In this document: positions 5,949 to 11,585 of the stretch, one piece after another | Numbering within the stretch: the first letter of the stretch is position 1 | Layout: each line of letters begins with the position of its first letter | From: Actinomycetota bacterium | GTDB taxonomy: Bacteria > Actinomycetota > Actinomycetes > S36-B12 > UBA5976 | DNA length: 13,633 nucleotides | Direction: 5' to 3' | Assembly: GCA_026392535.1 (NCBI GenBank) | Contig: JAPLBX010000079.1 | Coordinates: 1 to 13,633, forward strand | Position numbers and translations under genes: made by a program | Notes under the pieces: generated by a model | The model's database searches: none | Seen by the model: the letters and a program-made list of their open reading frames with translations, nothing else | What the model was told of the DNA's origin: nothing

Positions 5949-7612
5949 TGCCACACATTGACGTTCAACACGTCACATATTCATTGCCCGATGGGCGCGT
6001 GTTATTAGATGACGTAAGTTTTAGAGTCGGTGATGGTGCAGTCGCGGCCCTAGTTGGCGCAAATGGCTCCGGTAAATCCACTTTGATGAAGTTTGTCTCT
6101 GACGAATGGCAACCACATGAAGGTTCAATAGTTTGCAGTGGTTCGGTTGCCGTAATGCCACAGTTCATTGGTCATATGACAAACGGAACTGTGCGAGATC
6201 TGCTTTTAACCGTGGCACCAGAACGTATTCGCAAAGCCGCTAAAGAGATGATCGACACCGAATTGCTCATGATGGACGATGACAATGAGGTCAACTCAGT
6301 TCGCTACGCGCAAGCAATTTCAGATTGGGCCGAAGTTGGCGGCTATGACATCGAAGTGGTTTGGGATGTCTGCACAATGGCTGCGATGGGGCAGGAATTT
6401 ACAAAAGTTGAATATCGCGATGTTGGAACCCTTTCTGGTGGTGAACAAAAACGTTTAGTTTTGGAAGCCCTATTTCGCGGACCAGATGAAATCTTGTTAT
6501 TAGACGAACCAGATAACTACCTTGATGTGCCCGGAAAACGTTGGCTTGAAAATAAGTTACGTGAATCTTCAAAAACTGTCTTGCTAATTAGTCACGATCG
6601 GGAATTGCTGGCATCAGCTGCCACTCACATTGTGGCGGTGGAATTAGGAGCAGCTGGTAACACGGTTTGGGTGCATGGTGGAAGTTTCAGAACTTTCCAC
6701 GAAGCCCGAGTCGACCGGTTTGCCCGCCTTGAAGAATTGAAACTACGTTGGGATGAAAAACATCAACAACTAAAAGATTTAGTCCAAACATTAAAAGTTA
6801 AAGCAACTTTCAATGATGGAATGTCTTCCCGCTACCGAGCAGCATGCACTCGATTAGAAAAGTTTGAAAAGGCCGGCCCACCTCAAGCCATTCCTATTGA
6901 ACAAAATGTAAAGATGCGGTTAAAGGGTGGCAGAACCGGAAAGCGCACCGTTGTTTGCGAACAACTTGAACTTACAAACTTAACTAAAGCTTTCGATGAA
7001 GAGATTTGGTTTGGCGAACGCATTGCAGTACTTGGCGGAAATGGAACTGGAAAATCACACTTCCTCCGATTGCTGGCATTGGGTGGTAGTGATCCAGAAG
7101 TTGAACACCGCCCAGTGGGAGATTTAGTAATCGAACCAGTTAAACATTCTGGCAGTGCAAAACTTGGCGCCCGAGTTACTCCAGGTTGGTTTGCGCAAAC
7201 ACATGTGAGACCAGATTTGCAAGGTAAAACACTGTTAGAAATTCTGCATCGTGGGGACGATCGTAGAGATGGCATGCCGCAAGAACCTGCAGCTCGTGCA
7301 CTTGATCGATATGAACTCGCATATGCAAGTGAACAGAAATTCGACACTCTTTCAGGTGGCCAACAGGCGCGCTTTCAAATTCTTTTGCTTGAACTAAGTG
7401 GTTGCACGTTGTTATTGCTTGACGAACCGACTGACAACTTGGACCTCGCAAGTGCTGATGCACTGCAAAAAGGCCTAGATGGTTTTGAAGGAACTGTGGT
7501 TGCCGTCACACATGACCGCTGGTTTGCTGATTCTTTTGATCGTTTTGTTATTTTTTCTGCTGATGGAACTGTGTTTTCAAGCGACGAGCCTGTTTGGCAA
7601 GGTCGCGGTTAA
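5948..7612 (+). CDS. ABC-F family ATPase (two nucleotide-binding domains, no membrane domain)
   Basis: This is a cytosolic tandem ATPase of 554 residues. Domain 1 has Walker A GANGSGKS (37-44), signature LSGGEQKR (162-169), Walker B ILLLDEP (182-188) and H216. Domain 2 has Walker A GGNGTGKS (363-370), signature LSGGQQAR (468-475), Walker B LLLLDEP (488-494) and H522. Between them, residues about 255-310 form the charged linker helices typical of ABC-F proteins, which act at the ribosomal E site. Members include translation factors (EttA-like) and antibiotic-resistance ribosome protectors. Which applies here cannot be told, though the overlap with truA and the ribosomal operon favours a housekeeping translation role. 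The segment before the second Walker A ('LTNLTKAFDEEIWFGERIAV') is shorter than in a standard domain and seems to lack an aromatic A-loop. I recall similar sequences in other Actinobacteria. Confidence 0.93.
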   Translation: MPHIDVQHVTYSLPDGRVLLDDVSFRVGDGAVAALVGANGSGKSTLMKFVSDEWQPHEGSIVCSGSVAVMPQFIGHMTNGTVRDLLLTVAPERIRKAAKEMIDTELLMMDDDNEVNSVRYAQAISDWAEVGGYDIEVVWDVCTMAAMGQEFTKVEYRDVGTLSGGEQKRLVLEALFRGPDEILLLDEPDNYLDVPGKRWLENKLRESSKTVLLISHDRELLASAATHIVAVELGAAGNTVWVHGGSFRTFHEARVDRFARLEELKLRWDEKHQQLKDLVQTLKVKATFNDGMSSRYRAACTRLEKFEKAGPPQAIPIEQNVKMRLKGGRTGKRTVVCEQLELTNLTKAFDEEIWFGERIAVLGGNGTGKSHFLRLLALGGSDPEVEHRPVGDLVIEPVKHSGSAKLGARVTPGWFAQTHVRPDLQGKTLLEILHRGDDRRDGMPQEPAARALDRYELAYASEQKFDTLSGGQQARFQILLLELSGCTLLLLDEPTDNLDLASADALQKGLDGFEGTVVAVTHDRWFADSFDRFVIFSADGTVFSSDEPVWQGRG

Positions 7613-7700
7613 TTAATTGTCGCATTTGTTGTGATTTTGGTTCAAAAATAGTGACTTTCGGCACTTAGGTAACACGGTCTCGTAGTTCTAGTTTTAGTAC

Positions 7701-7714
7701 ATGCCAAATGGCAT
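7701..7714. repeat. Inverted repeat upstream of the secreted-protein gene
   Basis: ATGCCAAATGGCAT is a near-perfect palindrome (ATGCCA, AA, TGGCAT) 28 bp before the gene's ATG, in the untranslated region. It could be an operator or a small mRNA hairpin. The region around 7650-7700 is AT-rich and probably holds the promoter, but I cannot choose boxes confidently. An in-frame ATG lies at its first base. That start is less likely than 7743 because it would put charged and polar residues before the signal peptide and lacks the strong ribosome binding site. Confidence 0.35.
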
Positions 7715-7742
7715 ACAAATAAATCACTTTGGGGTGGTAAAA

Positions 7743-8159
7743 ATGAAAAAAATTCTTTTAGCCCTAGCAGTCGCTAGCTCAATCTTTGCAGTAACAGCTG
7801 CTGGAGCTTCCGGTTTGGGCGCCCTAACTGGTGGTGGCACTGTTGGTGTTGTAAACACTGGAACTGTTTCAGTTACAACAACAAGTTGCGTTGACAATCT
7901 AAGCATTGCCTACGCTTACGCAGATGCTACTCATCAATCAATTACTGGTTTGACACTTACTGGTGCAATAAATGGAGCATCAACTTGCGTGGGCACAACT
8001 GCAACAGTTGTACTTAGCGATACGGCTGGTACTTACACCAAGACCGGTAATCAAGTATTCGTCGAGGGTTCAACACACGCTGAATCAGTAATTGCACTAG
8101 GAACTGCTTACAACGTAGTTACTAATCCACTTGTTCAACTAGCAATCTCGGTTGAATAG
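7743..8159 (+). CDS. Small secreted protein with two cysteines, probable substrate of the adjacent signal peptidase
   Basis: The 138-residue protein has a classical export signal: 'MKK', a hydrophobic core (ILLALAVASSIFAVTAA) and candidate cleavage sites after A19 or A22. The mature part, about 115 residues, is rich in Thr, Val, Gly, Ala and Ser. It looks entirely beta-structured, with alternating hydrophobic strands and almost no charge. Two cysteines, C49 and C82, could form one disulfide. No catalytic motif, lipobox or LPXTG signal is seen. ATG 7743 is chosen over 7701 because of GGGGTGG at 7731-7737 and because it gives a normal signal peptide. The next gene, 9 nt downstream, is a signal peptidase of the SipW kind. 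This arrangement matches Bacillus TasA/SipW and suggests an exported fibre, pilin-like or surface protein. The function itself is not recognised. Confidence 0.8.
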   Translation: MKKILLALAVASSIFAVTAAGASGLGALTGGGTVGVVNTGTVSVTTTSCVDNLSIAYAYADATHQSITGLTLTGAINGASTCVGTTATVVLSDTAGTYTKTGNQVFVEGSTHAESVIALGTAYNVVTNPLVQLAISVE

Positions 8160-8168
8160 GCTCAAAAT

Positions 8169-9188
8169 ATGACTAAATCAATGGCCCGTCTTGCTCACCA
8201 TGAAAATAGTGGTGCGAAGCGGGTCTTTGGTTTGTCGATTTCCATCTGCCTGTTCCTAGCTTGGTTTATTTTGTTTGCACCTCGCGCAGTCTTTGGGCCA
8301 GCCACATACGCGCTAGTTGATGGCGTCAGTATGGAACCTAGATACATAACAGGTGATCTAGTGGTTGCTCGATTCCAATCAGAATATGAATTAGGCCAAG
8401 AAGTAGTTTTTAATGCGGATGGCCGTTTAGTTGTTCACGAGCTTTATTCCGGTTCAGCAAATGAAGGCTGGCGAACCAAAGGCATTCACAACACATGGGT
8501 TGACCCTTGGGTATTGGAAGATAAAAATATTTACGGATCGGTCTGGTTTCATATTCCACAAGTTGCAAAGTTTGTTTCTTGGATCAAAGTAAACCCATAT
8601 GGTTTTGCCGGATTAGTTTCGATTCTTTCAGTTCTTCCATTCTTTGTTTACCATCGCCGCAAAATTGCGCCTGAATTAGCGGAAGCACTTTCGCACGCGC
8701 ATGAAGAATCCCACTGGCACACATGGAGCAAGCCGGAGCGGATTGCTTTAGTTTCAATGTACGGCGCATTCATTGTCGCGGCTATTTTCACCACAGTTCA
8801 TTACGCCACTGGAAACTTGTTCACCGGAAACGGTTTGACTCTTGCAGCAAGTCTCATTGTGTGCGGGGTAGTTTTGACTTTACTTATTCAATATTTGTTC
8901 GACGGTGTTGGCAGAGCTGAGCCTGAAAAATCTCTAACAGCTTTGACCGGCAGATTATTTCTAGTTGACGAAAGACCTCATCTCTTGACGGATCCACTCA
9001 TGCTCAAAGACGCCACTGCTTTGCGCCATGTGGCCGACAAATTCCGGCTTCCCATCCTGCATTTCATTGGGGACGTGGACCATGAGTTCTACCTAATAGG
9101 GCAGGACCACACAGTTTTGATGTGGAAAGCCCCCTTGCTAGCGCCTGAAAAGGTCAGCCAAACCCCCGAAATCACTCACAGTTTGTGA
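8169..9188 (+). CDS. Signal peptidase I family protein (S26, Ser-His SipW/ER-type) with C-terminal membrane and soluble domains
   Basis: This 339-residue membrane peptidase begins with TM1 (about 20-40). The S26 catalytic block follows: 'DGVSMEPRYITGDLV', with nucleophile S54. The general base is H90 in 'GRLVVHEL' rather than Lys, as in SipW, archaeal and ER signal peptidases. The third box, 'WRTKGIHNTWVDPW' (101-114), ends in 'IYGSVWFHIP'. Here the usual Asp after 'TKG' is replaced by Ile, so D112 may substitute. Three more hydrophobic segments (about 145-162, 191-211, 223-243) lead to a ~95-residue tail. Its 'LPILHFIGDVDHEFYLI...HTVLMW' pattern resembles tails I recall from archaeal and actinobacterial SipW-associated proteins (DUF5305-like, low certainty). 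It probably processes the small secreted protein encoded just upstream. ATG 8181 is an alternative start. Confidence 0.85.
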   Translation: MTKSMARLAHHENSGAKRVFGLSISICLFLAWFILFAPRAVFGPATYALVDGVSMEPRYITGDLVVARFQSEYELGQEVVFNADGRLVVHELYSGSANEGWRTKGIHNTWVDPWVLEDKNIYGSVWFHIPQVAKFVSWIKVNPYGFAGLVSILSVLPFFVYHRRKIAPELAEALSHAHEESHWHTWSKPERIALVSMYGAFIVAAIFTTVHYATGNLFTGNGLTLAASLIVCGVVLTLLIQYLFDGVGRAEPEKSLTALTGRLFLVDERPHLLTDPLMLKDATALRHVADKFRLPILHFIGDVDHEFYLIGQDHTVLMWKAPLLAPEKVSQTPEITHSL

Positions 9189-9190
9189 GT
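9174..9190 (+). other. Hairpin over the stop codon of the signal peptidase gene
   Basis: ACTCACA (9174-9180) pairs with TGTGAGT (9184-9190) around loop GTT. The stop codon TGA lies inside the 3' arm. No T-run follows directly (AAATCAGCC), so it is a poor intrinsic terminator. It might still mark the 3' end or protect it. Confidence 0.35.
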
Positions 9191-9202
9191 AAATCAGCCG
9201 TT

Positions 9203-9232
9203 TTGACCCGCCTGCCCTCGTGCGGGTAACCT
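9203..9232 (+). promoter_or_regulatory. Candidate promoter of the rplM-rpsI operon
   Basis: TTGACC (9203-9208) and TAACCT (9227-9232) are separated by 18 bp, a good match to sigma-70-type boxes. The start of transcription would be near 9239-9241, leaving a ~60-nt leader up to the ribosome binding site GAAGG (9289-9293). The inverted repeat ACCCGC/GCGGGT (9206-9211 with 9222-9227) lies between the boxes and could be an operator. This placement argues that GTG 9220 is upstream of the transcript. Confidence 0.55.
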
Positions 9233-9651
9233 GCGCCTCCTGTGAAAGCGCGGGTATCTCGCGCTCCACTTACCAAACAACTACGAACGAAGGTTTTCAA
9301 GCTGCTACCTTGCTACGCGGCAAGCACAAGCCAACATTCGCACCTCACGTTGACACTGGCGATTTCGTCATTGTTATCAACGCCGAAAAGGTTGCACTAT
9401 CTGGTGCAAAGTTGACTGACAAATTTGATTACCGCCACTCAGGTCAACCTGGTGGTTTAACTGCAACTTCTTACGGCGACTTGCTTAAGTCAAACCCACG
9501 TCGTGTAATTGAAAAAGCAGTAAAGGGCATGTTGCCTCACAACCGTCTTGGTCGTCAGCAGATTACCAAGCTAAAGGTGTATGCAGGATCTGAACATCCA
9601 CATGCATCACAAAAGCCTGTCCCATTCGTTATCACGCAGGTTGCACAGTAA
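9220..9651 (+). CDS. rplM: 50S ribosomal protein L13, apparently missing its N-terminal ~31 residues
   Basis: From about 9298 the frame encodes a clear L13: 'ATLLRGKHKPTFAPHVDTGDF', 'VINAEKVALSGAKL', 'VEKAVKGMLPHNRLGR'-like (here 'IEKAVKGMLPHNRLGR') and 'KVYAGSEHPHASQKP'. L13 is an early-assembling 23S rRNA binding protein. The conserved N-terminus, with the Trp-His-Val-Ile-Asp-Ala-Thr and Leu-Gly-Arg-Leu-Ala motifs, is absent in all three forward frames. Upstream of 9298 the frame is open to GTG 9220 by chance, giving 27 residues unrelated to L13 and a misleadingly normal total of 143. That GTG lies inside the promoter, whereas the real-looking ribosome binding site GAAGG (9289-9293) is followed directly by codon ~31. 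The first in-frame start after it is TTG 9310. Either ~90 bp were lost in assembly or the strain carries a true deletion. L13 identity is certain; the start is not. Confidence 0.85.
   Translation: MRVTCASCESAGISRSTYQTTTNEGFQAATLLRGKHKPTFAPHVDTGDFVIVINAEKVALSGAKLTDKFDYRHSGQPGGLTATSYGDLLKSNPRRVIEKAVKGMLPHNRLGRQQITKLKVYAGSEHPHASQKPVPFVITQVAQ
9247..9265 (+). promoter_or_regulatory. Leader hairpin of rplM
   Basis: AGCGCG (9247-9252) pairs with CGCGCT (9260-9265) around loop GGTATCT, within the predicted 5' leader and 24 nt before the ribosome binding site. L13 leaders that bind L13 are known in Firmicutes. Whether this simpler hairpin has that role is unknown. Confidence 0.35.
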
Positions 9652-9687
9652 AAACAGTCGCAACCGCGATTGTGTGAAAGGAAAAAA

Positions 9688-10146
9688 GTGACTGAAGTCG
9701 CTGAGGTTTACACAAGTGAGACTGCCGCTCCGGCAAAAGCTGCTCACTCAGTAAAGGCTGCACCAAGTAATGCAACAGGCCGTCGCAAAGAAGCAATCGC
9801 ACGTGTGCGTTTGGTTCCAGGCACCGGACGTTGGGTTATCAATGGTCGCGATCTTGCTAACTACTTCCCAAACAAAGTTCACCAACAATCAGTCAACGAC
9901 CCATTCAAACTTTCAGGCCTTGAAGGCAAGTTCGATGTGTTTGCAACTATGAATGGTGGCGGTGTTTCTGGTCAAGCAGGCGCACTTCGTCTAGGTATCG
10001 CTCGTGCGCTTAATGCAATCGATGCTGATGCTCTTCGCCCAAGCCTTAAGAAGGCTGGCTTCCTAACCCGCGATTCACGCGCTAAGGAACGTAAGAAGTA
10101 CGGTTTGAAGAAAGCCCGTAAGGCTTCTCAGTACTCAAAGCGTTAA
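9688..10146 (+). CDS. rpsI: 30S ribosomal protein S9
   Basis: This S9 has 152 residues when started at GTG 9688, which has AAAGGA at 9677-9682. An upstream TTG at 9670 would start inside that ribosome binding site and is rejected. Residues 1-30 are an Ala/Glu/Thr-rich extension usual in Actinobacteria. The S9 core begins at 'ATGRRKEAIARVRLVPGTGRW' (about 30-50), with 'GGGVSGQAGALRLGIARAL' (about 94-112). It ends in the conserved basic tail 'RKASQYSKR', whose terminal Lys-Arg touches the P-site tRNA anticodon. S9 sits in the head of the small subunit. It follows rplM by 36 nt in the conserved rplM-rpsI pair, and a strong terminator stands 13 nt after its stop. Confidence 0.97.
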   Translation: MTEVAEVYTSETAAPAKAAHSVKAAPSNATGRRKEAIARVRLVPGTGRWVINGRDLANYFPNKVHQQSVNDPFKLSGLEGKFDVFATMNGGGVSGQAGALRLGIARALNAIDADALRPSLKKAGFLTRDSRAKERKKYGLKKARKASQYSKR

Positions 10147-10158
10147 TTCACTCTTATA

Positions 10159-10190
10159 CAAAACCCTCGCATTGCGGGGGTTTTGTTTTA
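10159..10190 (+). terminator. Intrinsic terminator after rpsI
   Basis: CAAAACCC-T-CGC (10159-10170) pairs with GCG-G-GGGTTTTG (10174-10185) around loop ATT, with one T-G wobble. TTTTA (10186-10190) follows. Stem, loop and T-run are all typical, and this is the clearest intrinsic terminator in the window. It separates the L13/S9 operon from glmM. Confidence 0.88.
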
Positions 10191-10202
10191 TCCGCACAAG
10201 GT

Positions 10203-10208
10203 TAGGCT
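10203..10208 (+). promoter_or_regulatory. Candidate -10 box of leaderless glmM
   Basis: TAGGCT ends 9 nt before ATG 10218. There is no Shine-Dalgarno sequence between the rpsI terminator and the ATG, and the gap is too short for a usual leader. A transcript starting at or next to the ATG is therefore likely, as is common in Actinobacteria. No good -35 box is visible because that position falls in the terminator. Confidence 0.45.
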
Positions 10209-10217
10209 TTCGCTCTT

Positions 10218-11564
10218 ATGGGTCGCTTATTTGGAACAGACGGAGTTCGCGGTCGCGCGAACGTTGATCTCACTGCAGAAATTGCACTTGATTTGTCTGT
10301 TGCTGCTGCCCACGTGCTTGGTGATCTGGGTGCTTTTTCAGGTCATCGCCCAATTGCGATTGTTGGTCAAGATTCCCGGGCAAGTGGTGAGTTCTTGCAA
10401 GCAGCAGTTGTTGCTGGACTTGCTAGTGCCGGAGTGGATGTAAAACTTGTTGGGATTGCGCCAACTCCAGCTGTGGCATTTCTAGTTGCCCAAACGGGTG
10501 CCGACTTAGGCGTAATGCTTTCAGCAAGTCACAATCCGATGCCTGACAACGGAATTAAATTCTTTGCCCGCGGCGGAGTGAAGCTAGCTGACGAAGTTGA
10601 AGATCTAATCGAAGCCCGGATGGGTGAAGATTGGTCGCGCCCAACAGGAAGTGATGTTGGTCGGGTAATTGATTCGCCGGATTTGTTAGAACTTTATATT
10701 CAACATGTGGTTGAAACCGTAAAGCAATCCCTTGCAGGTTTGAAGGTAGTGGTTGATGCTGCAAATGGAGCTGCATCTTTTGTGGCTCCAGAAATCTATC
10801 GTCGAGCTGGCGCAGAAGTAATTGAGATTCACTGCTCGCCAAATGGCACCAACATCAATGAAAATTGTGGATCAACCCACATGGAAGATTTGCAATTGGA
10901 AGTAGTTAAACAAAAAGCAGATATCGGTGTGGCGCATGACGGCGATGCTGACAGATTTCTTGCAGTAGATGCAAAAGGTGAGATTGTTGATGGCGACCAA
11001 ATCATGGCAGTTCTCGCTGTTGCAAAGCGCGATGCTGGAACACTTAAATCAAACACAGTAGTTTCAACTGTCATGGCAAACTTAGGTTTCAAAATTGCAA
11101 TGCAAAATGAAAAGATTGAAGTTGTTGAAACTGCAGTCGGCGATCGCTATGTTCTTGAAGCAATGCGTGATGGTGGCTATAACTTTGGTGGCGAACAAAG
11201 TGGCCATGTAATTCTTAGTGAATTTGCCACAACTGGAGATGGCGCACTAACTGCCTTGCAACTCATGTCACGTATGGCGCTTACTAAAAAGCCTTTGAGT
11301 GAGCTTGCTGCGGTAATGACCAAACTTCCACAAGTCTTGATTAATGTAAAGAATGTTGACAAGCATGCAACCGATTCAAATAAGAAAGTGCAGTCAGTAG
11401 TTAAAGAAGTTGAATCTGTGCTTGGCAATACCGGCCGGGTGCTCCTGCGACCTAGTGGCACCGAGCCAGTTGTGCGGGTAATGGTTGAAGCTGCCACAAA
11501 GGAACTTGCCCTAGAACAAGCCCAGCGAATAGTTGACGTTGTGGCTTTAGAACTAGCAATATAA
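10218..11564 (+). CDS. glmM: Phosphoglucosamine mutase
   Basis: GlmM interconverts glucosamine-6-phosphate and glucosamine-1-phosphate, the second step of UDP-GlcNAc synthesis for peptidoglycan. The 448-residue protein has every landmark of the alpha-D-phosphohexomutase family. They are the N-terminal 'FGTDGVRG' (5-12), the phosphoserine loop 'LSASHNP' with S104, the Mg-binding loop 'DGDADR' (D241, D243, D245), the sugar-binding 'GGEQSGH' (324-330), and the phosphate-binding 'RPSGTEPVVR' (411-420). Length is standard. The ATG is preceded by a TAGGCT box and no ribosome binding site, suggesting leaderless translation. glmS, the preceding enzyme of the pathway, begins 21 nt after its stop but appears to have its own -10 box. 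Confidence 0.98.
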   Translation: MGRLFGTDGVRGRANVDLTAEIALDLSVAAAHVLGDLGAFSGHRPIAIVGQDSRASGEFLQAAVVAGLASAGVDVKLVGIAPTPAVAFLVAQTGADLGVMLSASHNPMPDNGIKFFARGGVKLADEVEDLIEARMGEDWSRPTGSDVGRVIDSPDLLELYIQHVVETVKQSLAGLKVVVDAANGAASFVAPEIYRRAGAEVIEIHCSPNGTNINENCGSTHMEDLQLEVVKQKADIGVAHDGDADRFLAVDAKGEIVDGDQIMAVLAVAKRDAGTLKSNTVVSTVMANLGFKIAMQNEKIEVVETAVGDRYVLEAMRDGGYNFGGEQSGHVILSEFATTGDGALTALQLMSRMALTKKPLSELAAVMTKLPQVLINVKNVDKHATDSNKKVQSVVKEVESVLGNTGRVLLRPSGTEPVVRVMVEAATKELALEQAQRIVDVVALELAI

Positions 11565-11572
11565 ATAGTAAT

Positions 11573-11578
11573 TAGACT
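11573..11578 (+). promoter_or_regulatory. Candidate -10 box of leaderless glmS
   Basis: TAGACT ends 7 nt before ATG 11586, the spacing expected if transcription begins at the A of the start codon. No Shine-Dalgarno sequence is present in the 21-nt gap after glmM. The same arrangement is seen before glmM (TAGGCT, 9 nt). A glmS ribozyme is not present, because there is no room for one. Confidence 0.5.
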
Positions 11579-11585
11579 TGCCGAT

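Noticed and set aside
7701..7742. ATG 7701 as the start of the secreted-protein gene
   Set aside because: It would add 14 polar residues before a complete signal peptide and has no ribosome binding site. ATG 7743 has GGGGTGG at a good distance.
9220..9297. A real alternative N-terminus for L13
   Set aside because: The encoded residues are Cys/Ser/Thr-rich with no resemblance to any L13, and the region holds the -10 box, leader hairpin and ribosome binding site.
9670..9687. TTG 9670 as the start of rpsI
   Set aside because: The first codons would be formed by the ribosome binding site itself (GAAAGGAAA). GTG 9688 follows it at the right spacing and fits the family.
11565..11585. glmS ribozyme or riboswitch between glmM and glmS
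   Set aside because: The gap is only 21 nt, and the known ribozyme needs well over 100 nt.
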